11,347 nt of DNA from Candidatus Hestiella acidicharens (lineage in GTDB: Archaea; Thermoproteota; Thermoprotei_A; Sulfolobales; Acidilobaceae), in contig WAJZ01000139.1 of assembly GCA_015523575.1 (NCBI GenBank), forward strand, positions 1 through 11,347, given 5' to 3'. Below are positions 1-5,440 of the stretch, in pieces (the stretch's first letter is position 1; each line of letters starts with the position of its first letter). A program made the position numbers and the translations under genes. The notes beneath the pieces are model-generated. The model searched no databases and had not been told where the DNA came from. It saw only the letters and a list, made by a program, of their open reading frames with translations.

Positions 1-27
1 AGAGCGAGTTATCAGTCCATGATCTAC

Positions 28-100
28 CGCCGGGGGAGGGACTCGAACCCTCGACCGCCCGGTTAACAGCCGGGCGCTCTACCAGCTGAGCTACCCCGGC
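28..100 (-). tRNA. tRNA-Asn (anticodon GTT)
   Basis: The minus strand folds into a complete 73-nt cloverleaf. The 7-bp acceptor stem (GCCGGGG with CCCCGGC) is all G-C. The D arm is GCTC/GAGC, the anticodon stem CCCGG/CCGGG, and the T stem GAGGG/CCCTC around a TTCGAGT loop. The anticodon loop CTGTTAA puts GTT at 65-67, which reads AAC/AAU (Asn). The discriminator base is G, as usual for Asn. No intron is present and CCA is not encoded, so it must be added after transcription. It lies downstream of the S27e gene on the same strand but has its own TATA-like box. The G-C-rich stems in an AT-rich window suggest a thermophile. Confidence 0.97.
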
Positions 101-127
101 CTGCCAAAGAATTATTGCCCCCACAGG

Positions 128-137
128 TTTTAAAACA
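128..137 (-). promoter_or_regulatory. Probable TATA box of tRNA-Asn
   Basis: The minus strand reads TGTTTTAAAACC here, with the TTTTAAAA core centred about 32 bases upstream of the mature tRNA 5' end. That is suitable for a transcript starting a few bases before the tRNA. The region between the tRNA and the S27e stop (101-211) shows no other gene. Confidence 0.5.
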
Positions 138-211
138 TTTTCTAAAGGAACCCATGAAACAGCGATGAAGGAAGGGTTTACTGTTGTTTATAAAGGCATA
201 GAAACATCATA

Positions 212-418
212 TTAGCTTAGGATTTTCTCTACCTTGCCCAAGATTTCCGCTTTTCCACCGGTTGGCTTTACAAGCTGAGAGCCACAAGACAAGCACCTTA
301 CTGGGAAGGTAGCATGGCTATAGATAACTTGTTTGTGACCACAGTTTGGGCACTCAACAACTAAAAAACGGCTCCTGGGCTGTGGTAAAAGCATTTTCAT
401 CCTTAGACCTCTAGCCAT
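212..418 (-). CDS. rps27e: 30S ribosomal protein S27e
   Basis: A small zinc-ribbon protein of the archaeal/eukaryotic small ribosomal subunit. Zinc is probably held by Cys23, Cys26, Cys42 and Cys45 (CPNC and CLSC), and the C-terminal PTGGKAEILG motif is typical of the family. The open frame extends to a GTG at 430 whose bases overlap the L44e stop. I prefer ATG at 418 (68 residues) because GGTGA at 427-431 sits 8 bases ahead of it. A third candidate, ATG at 400 (62 residues), is preceded by GAGGT and would match the compact family N-terminus. It is the last protein gene of the replication/translation cluster and directly follows L44e, its usual archaeal partner. Identity is secure; only the start is uncertain. 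Confidence 0.95.
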   Translation of the reverse strand: MARGLRMKMLLPQPRSRFLVVECPNCGHKQVIYSHATFPVRCLSCGSQLVKPTGGKAEILGKVEKILS

Positions 419-426
419 TTTTACGC

Positions 427-431
427 TCACC
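427..431 (-). promoter_or_regulatory. Ribosome-binding site for S27e (start-deciding)
   Basis: GGTGA on the minus strand matches the 3' end of archaeal 16S rRNA and lies 8 bases before ATG 418. It overlaps both the L44e stop codon and the alternative GTG start at 430, which favours initiation at 418. Confidence 0.45.
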
Positions 432-714
432 TTAAGGTCTGTGATAGCTCCAGCTTCTTTAACCTTATGCCTAATATTTGTCTCTTATAACCGCATTTCT
501 TGCAGGTTATTATTAATGTAACCTTCTTTGTTGTCTTTGCAAACCTCTTCTGCTCAGGTTTTCTTTTACTTCCATATCCTTTGTTTTTCCTTATGTACCT
601 TCTCTGTCCTTCTGAAAGGTTTCTTCTCTTACCCCCTTTGTAGAGGGCCACGCTATGCTCAGTATGCTCATTACATCTGGGGCAGTATGCTCTTATTTGC
701 TTTGGAAACCTCAC
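427..714 (-). CDS. rpl44e: 50S ribosomal protein L44e
   Basis: A 95-residue basic large-subunit protein of the archaeal/eukaryotic type that sits near the tRNA exit site. The sequence shows the two zinc knuckles of the family, Cys11/Cys14 (CPRC) and Cys71/Cys74 (CKKC), flanking a very basic middle segment. Its length equals the usual archaeal form. Translation starts at GTG 714, with a GAGGGG element just upstream. It lies 48 bases downstream of the Gins15 candidate and runs straight into S27e, so the last two ribosomal genes are very likely co-transcribed with the replication genes. No anomaly is visible. Confidence 0.96.
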   Translation of the reverse strand: MRFPKQIRAYCPRCNEHTEHSVALYKGGKRRNLSEGQRRYIRKNKGYGSKRKPEQKRFAKTTKKVTLIITCKKCGYKRQILGIRLKKLELSQTLR

Positions 715-762
715 TCCTTAACCCCTCTATAGTACTCCTAGGAATATGTTCCTTATTAGCTT

Positions 763-1236
763 TTAACTTTTTCCGAAGAGCCGATTTGAGGAAAGCGTTT
801 TTACAATCTCTACATAATCTAGTGCAGAGAGGAGTATTGCCTCTTCTAGCTGGACTAGTGTTACCTCTCCTCTTTCGTATTCTTTGCTATCTGATAGCAT
901 TAAGTCCTTGTTAAACTTCACTAAGACGAACTCACCAAATGATATGGCCTCTCCGGATAAATAGGTTGAATATCTATCTATTATTTTTTTGATTGTTGCA
1001 AGGAAATCCCTATCTAAGCCTTTATACTCATTCGGATCTATGTCCTCTATCCTGACAAGGGATATTTGGCTCGATACTTTCCTGACTATAGAGCTAAACC
1101 TCCTACAAAGCTCCACGTCCTCAGAACAATATATCCCCCAAAGTTTTCTCGCCTCTTTTATTGTTTCAGCGTTCAGTTGCTCATGTAGTCCAATCACAGC
1201 CCTGAATGGGCCACCAGCCGGTATTCTTTCTGACAA
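763..1236 (-). CDS. gins15: Probable DNA replication complex GINS subunit (Gins15/Gins51 family)
   Basis: GINS is the archaeal replication-fork complex that links the MCM helicase to primase and the GINS-associated nuclease. This 157-residue protein has a helical N-terminal region (about 20-95) like a GINS A domain. It ends in a small C-terminal segment (about 100-150) with a GEVTLVQLEEAILLSALDYV pattern resembling the GINS B domain, the order found in the 15/51 subunit. The identification leans heavily on context: it follows PCNA and PriS exactly as Gins15 does in Sulfolobus. The TTG start at 1236 has GGAGG 9 bases upstream and makes the gene overlap PriS by 56 bases. GTG 1197 would give about 144 residues and a more family-like N-terminus. 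Similarity seen by eye is weak, so this is an inference. Confidence 0.65.
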   Translation of the reverse strand: MSERIPAGGPFRAVIGLHEQLNAETIKEARKLWGIYCSEDVELCRRFSSIVRKVSSQISLVRIEDIDPNEYKGLDRDFLATIKKIIDRYSTYLSGEAISFGEFVLVKFNKDLMLSDSKEYERGEVTLVQLEEAILLSALDYVEIVKTLSSNRLFGKS

Positions 1237-2257
1237 CTACTTCTCCCTCCAAAACTTCTACATAACCCTTAGTGGCCAAATATATGGCCAATTGGGAGGG
1301 CAGGCTCAACTCTTCTCCCCTTCTCATGGAAAGGTTTATACCTAATATCTTTATATTATCTATATCTTTTTTTGAGGTCACTTCAAGTGAACCAGAAAAA
1401 GGGGAAAGCCACCTACCTACCTTAAAGTCCCTGCATACAGGAACTACCAGTAGTGAGGCCTTCCCATTTATAGTGCCTGGAATTCTCGTAAGCCTGGTTG
1501 GATCTTGAGTAACCATAGCATCTATGTCTACCTTCATTTTGCTTACCGCATCCATGATCGATTCTTCTTTAACTTCGTCACCAATCCCGGCCTTAGCTAT
1601 TAGACCCCTCCAGCCTGGATCATTGGGTGTAGGCTTAGCTATTTTCCTTCCCTTCTTGGCTATAGGAAATATTAGCCTTATATCGAGATCTTTTGCAGCA
1701 ATAAAGTTGGCAATTTCTGCCCTTTCTTCCCTACCTAGATATATGCATTGCTCACACATACCCCTGACGTGGTAGCCTCTATTGCCAGTGAAGTATATTT
1801 GGTAGGCACCCCCAAGGTAGTTTTTAATGATATGCGCTATCCTATTTGCATGCTCAAGTCCTTTCATAATACAGTTATCATCAATTATTTCTTTATTAAG
1901 CTCGCAACCTGGTAGATGATCTAGATCGATGTCGAACAATAGATCGGAGCCTCTCCACCCCTTTTCCTCCATCCTATTTGCTTCTGGTAAGTCATACCTA
2001 GCTATTGAATAGTAGGCTTGCCTTGGTGTGTTCTCAATCATATATTTATAGAAGGCTTCTTTGTTTTCGAAAGATATGTGCCTTACATAGCTGTTAAACT
2101 CAAATGGTTGGAATGCGAACTCCCTTTTGTTAATATCTTTTGGAAGTAAAAGCGGTGGAATTAAGGAATAGTATTCACTATAGAGGGCTTTAAGGTGAAT
2201 CCCCCTTTGCCTTTTTATTTTTATCTCCTTGCTTTCACTCGATTCTCGGTGAAACAT
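1181..2257 (-). CDS. priS: DNA primase small (catalytic) subunit PriS
   Basis: PriS is the catalytic subunit of the archaeal/eukaryotic primase, making RNA/DNA primers together with PriL. The 358-residue protein has the N-terminal REFAFQPFE and SYVRH motifs and the metal-binding pair Asp109/Asp111 (FDID). It also has a nucleotide-binding TGNRGYH motif at 157-163 and a third acidic residue, Asp252, in TQDPTRLTRIP. Two features are odd. The zinc-binding insertion normally found after the DxDHL segment is missing: only about 15 residues separate His114 from the following helix. In addition, the usual LHGK motif reads INGK, with Asn264 replacing His. The ATG start overlaps the PCNA end by 23 bases, and the 3' end overlaps the Gins15 candidate. 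PriL is not in this window. Confidence 0.95.
   Translation of the reverse strand: MFHRESSESKEIKIKRQRGIHLKALYSEYYSLIPPLLLPKDINKREFAFQPFEFNSYVRHISFENKEAFYKYMIENTPRQAYYSIARYDLPEANRMEEKGWRGSDLLFDIDLDHLPGCELNKEIIDDNCIMKGLEHANRIAHIIKNYLGGAYQIYFTGNRGYHVRGMCEQCIYLGREERAEIANFIAAKDLDIRLIFPIAKKGRKIAKPTPNDPGWRGLIAKAGIGDEVKEESIMDAVSKMKVDIDAMVTQDPTRLTRIPGTINGKASLLVVPVCRDFKVGRWLSPFSGSLEVTSKKDIDNIKILGINLSMRRGEELSLPSQLAIYLATKGYVEVLEGEVVVRKNTGWWPIQGCDWTT
1246..1250 (-). promoter_or_regulatory. Ribosome-binding site within priS for the Gins15 TTG start
   Basis: GGAGG on the minus strand, 9 bases before TTG 1236, lies inside the priS coding sequence. It is the main argument for the longer Gins15 start and for translation of the two genes from one mRNA. 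Confidence 0.4.
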
Positions 2258-2981
2258 AGAATGTCATCCTACCCCCGCCTTGATATTCCATAACCACTTT
2301 TGCTGGGGTGTCTTGTGAGTATAACAAGGAAACTAGCTCAGCCTCCCTCGCTGCTAGCAACATATCAGAAAAATACTCTACGCTATAGGTAGAGGTATCG
2401 GGTGAATCGATGCTTAGGTCTATTAGGTTCTTCTTTTCAATAGAAAGCTCTATTTCTGCCACTTCTATGTCACCCTTACCTGTTATGACAAGTTTGTTTC
2501 CTTCTTCATCAGCACTTATAGTTATGGAATCTGATATGGATTCTATATCCTTTATGGAATCGATAAATATATTATTGGTGAGTTTTGCCTTCACGTTAAA
2601 GTTTATTTTTGGCTCAGGTAATCTCTCTTGGGTTATATTTATTAGAGGTATTTTGAATAATCTTTCTCCCCTTCCAATGTATTTTAGGGATAGTGAATTC
2701 CCATCCGAACTTAGCTCAAGTTCATCATTTTTCTCGGCTCTCTTAAGTACGCTATTAAGTACTGAGAACGAGAGGCCTAGGTCTTCTTCTTTATCATTAA
2801 GTTCATAATCTTCAAACGCGTCCCTTGGGTAATAGAAGTCTACCATGACAACCCTGCTAGTATCTATCGCTCGCAGGGACAACCCGTCTTCGTTTGCAGT
2901 AATTACTCCTTCATCAATTATCTTTTCTATAGAACCTATGATATATCTCCACGTCCTTGGATCCTTAAACCTTAGCTTCAT
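2235..2981 (-). CDS. pcn: DNA polymerase sliding clamp (PCNA)
   Basis: PCNA forms a trimeric ring on DNA that tethers the replicative polymerase, Fen1 and ligase. The 248-residue length is normal for the family. Recognisable features include an N-terminal FKDPRTWRYIIGSIEKI segment and ITANEDGLSLRAIDTSRV. An acidic connecting stretch follows near residue 110, with a ring-forming C-terminal half ending in YQGGGRMTFYVSPRIE. The ATG start at 2981 is preceded by GGGGT and by a TATA-like box inside the gap after Nop10, so the gene may be transcribed both from that box and from the upstream aIF2-alpha promoter. Only one PCNA is visible here; crenarchaea with heterotrimeric clamps encode others elsewhere. 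Confidence 0.97.
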   Translation of the reverse strand: MKLRFKDPRTWRYIIGSIEKIIDEGVITANEDGLSLRAIDTSRVVMVDFYYPRDAFEDYELNDKEEDLGLSFSVLNSVLKRAEKNDELELSSDGNSLSLKYIGRGERLFKIPLINITQERLPEPKINFNVKAKLTNNIFIDSIKDIESISDSITISADEEGNKLVITGKGDIEVAEIELSIEKKNLIDLSIDSPDTSTYSVEYFSDMLLAAREAELVSLLYSQDTPAKVVMEYQGGGRMTFYVSPRIE

Positions 2982-3011
2982 AACTTACCCCTTTTTATCA
3001 TATTTCTAGTT

Positions 3012-3024
3012 AGATTTATATTTT
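3012..3024 (-). promoter_or_regulatory. Possible internal promoter of PCNA
   Basis: The minus strand reads AAAATATAAAT about 35 bases ahead of the PCNA ATG, a good archaeal TATA-like sequence with purines upstream that could act as a BRE. It would place the start of a transcript about 10 bases before the gene, letting the replication genes be expressed apart from aIF2-alpha and Nop10. Confidence 0.4.
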
Positions 3025-3028
3025 CTTT

Positions 3029-3211
3029 TTAAGTTTTCTCACTTTTCTTCTTTATTTCGTATTTTATCATATACCTATACTTGATATATTTGTCATTGGG
3101 AGAAAACCTGGCCGGATGTGGTATTACAAGTTCCCCATTACAATATGGACATTTATCCTGCCTTAAAGTATATCTTCCACACCTTTTGCACTTCCTTAAA
3201 AGCCACCTCAA
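3029..3211 (-). CDS. nop10: H/ACA RNP protein Nop10
   Basis: Nop10 is the 60-residue zinc-binding component of archaeal H/ACA ribonucleoproteins, where it stabilises Cbf5 for guide-directed pseudouridylation of rRNA. Cys8, Cys11, Cys21 and Cys24 form the N-terminal zinc ribbon. The diagnostic PHPARFSPNDKYIKYR motif lies at 31-46. The start is TTG 3211, fixed by a strong GGAGGT that overlaps the aIF2-alpha stop and leaves 7 bases of spacing, so the two genes are translationally neighbouring. Pairing with aIF2-alpha is conserved across archaea. Length and motifs are normal. Confidence 0.96.
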   Translation of the reverse strand: MRWLLRKCKRCGRYTLRQDKCPYCNGELVIPHPARFSPNDKYIKYRYMIKYEIKKKSEKT

Positions 3212-3216
3212 AAAAT

Positions 3217-4020
3217 TTACCTCCTTAACCTTTCTATAGAAAATTGCAGGTTAAGTTCCTTTGCGTACTTGCTGGCTTTGTTTGTTATCTTGCTTAGAAT
3301 ATTTTCTAGTGTTTTATAGTCAGGTCCAATAAGGTCTAGCCTGTATTTAGGGGCTCCTATAGCATAGACCTTTACCTTTACATCTTCAACCTTTTTTGCT
3401 TCGTCCCTGATATCTATTAGAACCTTTTTTATCTTTTCCACCCCATTAGGATCCCCAGACCTTAAGGTTAATATACTGCTTATCCCTACCTTTTTTACTT
3501 CAATATATTTCTTTGCAATCTCCTCCAAAACATCAATCCATTCATCCGATATTCCAGCTTTCTTCAACAGTTTTTTTTCACCGGTTAGGGAAGCCTCCAA
3601 TCCACTCATGATATCTCCAAAATAGTCCTCAAACTTCCATATAACTTCTTTATAGGCGTCTTCTTCCCCTTTTTTGAGTTGGTTTGCAGCTATTAGGATA
3701 AGGTTTATTGCTTTAAGCTTTCTCTTCCAATACATCATTTTCTTCTTTCTTTCATGTTCACTTACCCTTTTTAGGCTAACGTCTACTTGTCCTTTACTCC
3801 TGTATACCCTTATGACCTTGACAACGAGTTTTTGATTCTCTTTTATGACAGCGTTTATATTTTTAACGGCCCTACTTGCCACCTCACTCCATGGAAGAAA
3901 TGCTCTCAAGTTGTTATATTCGTCTATTACCATATATGCTCCAAAATCGTGCACTTCTTTTACGGTACCAATGACAAATTCTCCAACGTCTGGTATTGCT
4001 TTTCTATTCTTTACTATCAA
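3217..4020 (-). CDS. eif2a: Translation initiation factor aIF2 subunit alpha
   Basis: The alpha subunit of the heterotrimeric factor that brings methionyl initiator tRNA to the ribosome. Residues 10-88 form an S1-type OB domain (GEFVIGTVKEVHDFGAYMVI, then the VDVSLKRV end). A helical middle part occupies about 90-170, and an alpha/beta C-terminal domain that contacts the gamma subunit fills the remainder to 267. Length is normal. The start is TTG 4020, with GGGGT about 5 bases upstream; a nearby ATG at 4033 is out of frame and stops quickly. The gene heads the cluster, with a TATA-like box at about 4063-4074 on the minus strand that it shares in opposite orientation with the plus-strand HTH gene. 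Confidence 0.96.
   Translation of the reverse strand: MIVKNRKAIPDVGEFVIGTVKEVHDFGAYMVIDEYNNLRAFLPWSEVASRAVKNINAVIKENQKLVVKVIRVYRSKGQVDVSLKRVSEHERKKKMMYWKRKLKAINLILIAANQLKKGEEDAYKEVIWKFEDYFGDIMSGLEASLTGEKKLLKKAGISDEWIDVLEEIAKKYIEVKKVGISSILTLRSGDPNGVEKIKKVLIDIRDEAKKVEDVKVKVYAIGAPKYRLDLIGPDYKTLENILSKITNKASKYAKELNLQFSIERLRR
3219..3224 (-). promoter_or_regulatory. Ribosome-binding site for Nop10 (supports a TTG start)
   Basis: GGAGGT on the minus strand, merged with the aIF2-alpha TAA stop, stands 7 bases before TTG 3211. It is one of the strongest Shine-Dalgarno sequences in the window and settles an otherwise unusual start codon. Confidence 0.6.
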
Positions 4021-4061
4021 CTTTGACCCCCATTTAAACAGGTATCCATTGGTGCTATATT

Positions 4062-4098
4062 AGCTTTTTAAATATTTTTAAAGGTCTTAAATATTTAT
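4062..4098. promoter_or_regulatory. Divergent promoter region between aIF2-alpha and an HTH gene
   Basis: This very AT-rich stretch holds several overlapping TATA-like sequences. On the minus strand TATTTAAAAAG (about 4064-4075) would start a transcript some 20 bases before the aIF2-alpha TTG. On the plus strand TTTTTAAATA (4065-4074) and CTTAAATATTTA (4086-4097) could serve the HTH gene. The minus-strand and first plus-strand boxes overlap almost exactly, so binding of initiation factors in one direction may exclude the other. Confidence 0.45.
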
Positions 4099-4101
4099 TT
4101 T

Positions 4102-4503
4102 TTGGGAGAACAAGGTATATTGTATACAAGGGGAATTAATTTGGAAGAAAACATATTTAAGATTAGGGGCAATAAACTTACCCTTTATAGCATTGGTAAC
4201 CCTAAGACCGTGACGCTTCCAGAGGATGTTGCAGTTTGGATAAAAAATAGCAAATTAGCGAAAAGGATTATAAAGCTGTTGTGCACTCATGCAAGGTTTA
4301 GGATCAGACTTTCAAATCCAGGAGCCATCAGGAGCATGGTCTTGTATCTATATGCTAGAAGGACAAATATAGCGCCTTATGCATTGGCGAAGAAATATGG
4401 AGTGGCGCCAGAACAGCTTTACAGGATAGAGAGAGGGCTGAAGAAGGACAGGCTTTATAAAGATGTGATAATAATGCTCGATATGGATGCCGATGTGGAA
4501 TAA
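4102..4503 (+). CDS. Small protein with an XRE-like helix-turn-helix, family unknown
   Basis: A protein of up to 133 residues that I cannot assign to a named family. The N-terminal part (15-50) looks like short beta-strands, the middle (50-85) is basic and helical, and residues 88-113 read like a helix-turn-helix of the XRE/Cro type: ALAKKYGVAPEQLYRIERGL matches the pattern of a first helix, GV turn and recognition helix ending in RIERG. DNA binding is therefore plausible; a metabolic function is not suggested. The C-terminus ends in an acidic tail. The start is unclear: TTG 4102 would be close to leaderless, while TTG 4141 (120 residues) has AGGGGA upstream. It is divergent from aIF2-alpha and shares its promoter region. 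Confidence 0.75.
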   Translation: MGEQGILYTRGINLEENIFKIRGNKLTLYSIGNPKTVTLPEDVAVWIKNSKLAKRIIKLLCTHARFRIRLSNPGAIRSMVLYLYARRTNIAPYALAKKYGVAPEQLYRIERGLKKDRLYKDVIIMLDMDADVE

Positions 4504-4544
4504 TTTTGATTTAGAGATGAAAGGCAATAGCTAAGGGTATAGTC

Positions 4545-4564
4545 ATTTTTAGGAAGAGGTTTTT
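4545..4564 (+). terminator. Weak T-rich terminator candidate
   Basis: Two short T runs (ATTTTT and GTTTTTG) follow the HTH gene by about 40-60 bases, in the 82-base gap between convergent genes. Archaeal termination often occurs at oligo-T, but these runs are short and the assignment is tentative. Nothing else is convincing in the gap. Confidence 0.2.
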
Positions 4565-4585
4565 GAAGAGCTGAGCTTATCAGCC

Positions 4586-4963
4586 TTAATAATTGCACTT
4601 ATTTTCGCCATTTCTTTGTCTTTTCTTGTATATGCACCGGAATAGAATCCTCCAGAGTTCAAGCATCGGTATCCAGAAGGTAAGGAGGATCAGCTTTGGT
4701 TCATCAAGGGCTATGTGCTTAATTATGCTATCATTCGGGTTGGCCCTATCTCTATGGACTATGTATATATTCTTAAACTCTAGAACGTGCAAGCAACTTC
4801 CGTCAGGAAGTGTTTTTCTCCAATTTTTTATTTGCCCCCTAGGTTTCCCAACAGATGGTTCTAGGCAAAAGCTTGATGGATCTGGTAGCTGTTTTTTATA
4901 GTATAGGTAGTCTTGATGAAACTTTGACTTCATTATCTTCGATTCCACTTCTTCCCACTTCAT
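4586..4963 (-). CDS. Hypothetical 125-residue protein
   Basis: I do not recognise this family. The first 35 residues look helical and charged. A glycine/proline-containing middle (about 36-65) follows, then residues 55-85 look like a small beta-rich segment (LPDGSCLHVLEF, then YIVHRDRANP). A hydrophobic patch (about 90-110) leads into a basic, asparagine-ending tail. The start is well supported: ATG 4963 has GGTGA at 4968-4972 and TATA-like sequence further upstream. An opposite-strand open frame covers much of the same region but has no ribosome-binding site and looks like a shadow. The last 35 residues are compositionally unlike the rest, so a frameshift near 4690 cannot be excluded. It is divergent from the plus-strand gene at 5021. 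Confidence 0.6.
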   Translation of the reverse strand: MKWEEVESKIMKSKFHQDYLYYKKQLPDPSSFCLEPSVGKPRGQIKNWRKTLPDGSCLHVLEFKNIYIVHRDRANPNDSIIKHIALDEPKLILLTFWIPMLELWRILFRCIYKKRQRNGENKCNY

Positions 4964-4967
4964 TGTG

Positions 4968-4972
4968 TCACC
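4968..4972 (-). promoter_or_regulatory. Ribosome-binding site for the 4586-4963 gene
   Basis: GGTGA on the minus strand, 4 bases before ATG 4963. Spacing is short but acceptable in archaea; it supports the minus-strand reading of this region over the opposite-strand frame. Confidence 0.45.
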
Positions 4973-4991
4973 AAAAATTTTTTTATTGCAA

Positions 4992-5010
4992 AATCTTAAA
5001 ACGTTTAATA
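4992..5010. promoter_or_regulatory. Divergent promoter with overlapping TATA-like boxes
   Basis: Within 48 bases separating two divergent genes, TCTTAAAAC (4994-5002) on the plus strand is about 24 bases ahead of ATG 5021. On the minus strand TATTAAACG (5002-5010) would start transcription about 18 bases before ATG 4963, just including its GGTGA. The plus-strand transcript would then be nearly leaderless. Confidence 0.35.
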
Positions 5011-5020
5011 TGTGAGGTTA

Positions 5021-5440
5021 ATGGGCGATGATTGTAACTATGTGGAAAGGGTAATATCTAGCCTCATCTCGCAGGGTTTGACTAAAGATATGATAAAAGG
5101 GGTCTTGTATTATGAATACAATATTAAGATTGATGATAATGAATTAGAATTCCACTATAGGAACGCTTTGGAGTGTATTAAAAACGTAAGAGGGGATAGG
5201 TGGGGGTCGGTATTTAAGCCTTGGGATTGCGAGGACGAAGTAATAAAATACATAATATCATTAATAAAGGAGAAGAAAGGTTATGAAGATGTGATATATG
5301 CTGCTTACTTAAGGTATTACATATATAAAAGGGGTGATAACTATATAATGCTAACTCAAAGGGATATTAAGTATGCCTATGAAATAGCCTTGTATTGCAT
5401 GGAAAAGGAGGAAGCGGCTTCATCCTCCAAGGTAAAGTAA
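5021..5440 (+). CDS. Hypothetical helical protein
   Basis: A 139-residue protein from ATG 5021 (142 residues from GTG 5012) that matches no family I know. It looks almost entirely alpha-helical, tyrosine- and lysine-rich, with no transmembrane segment or signal peptide. Two stretches of similar character, about residues 5-50 (CNYVERVISSLISQGLT onward) and 65-135 (CEDEVIKYIISLIKEKKGY onward), may be related helical units, though I see no clear repeat. ATG 5021 is preferred because the TATA-like box at about 4994-5002 would give a leaderless message beginning there. The 3' end overlaps the convergent pus10 gene by 21 bases. Confidence 0.7.
   Translation: MGDDCNYVERVISSLISQGLTKDMIKGVLYYEYNIKIDDNELEFHYRNALECIKNVRGDRWGSVFKPWDCEDEVIKYIISLIKEKKGYEDVIYAAYLRYYIYKRGDNYIMLTQRDIKYAYEIALYCMEKEEAASSSKVK

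Noticed and set aside
120..211. Possible small RNA between S27e and tRNA-Asn (GCGATGA on plus, ATGATGT on minus)
   Set aside because: No CUGA partner box lies at the proper distance on either strand.
740..753. AGGAA/TTCCT inverted repeat between the GINS candidate and L44e
   Set aside because: Only 5 bp with a 4-base loop; too short to call a terminator or operator.
528..914. Plus-strand open frame of 128 codons rich in Leu/Phe
   Set aside because: It lies antisense to L44e and the GINS candidate; the hydrophobic composition is what the complement of Lys/Glu-rich coding gives, and no ribosome-binding site or promoter is evident.
4514..4575. C/D-box sRNA candidate on the plus strand (GAGATGA ... 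CTGA, about 60 nt)
   Set aside because: The C-like box has one mismatch, D' would be CTAA, no convincing C' box is present and the terminal stem is weak. A search for a guide match to rRNA or tRNA, plus small-RNA data, would be needed.
4593..4901. Plus-strand open frame opposite the 4586-4963 gene
   Set aside because: It has no Shine-Dalgarno and a shadow-like composition, while the minus-strand frame has GGTGA and promoter-like sequence.
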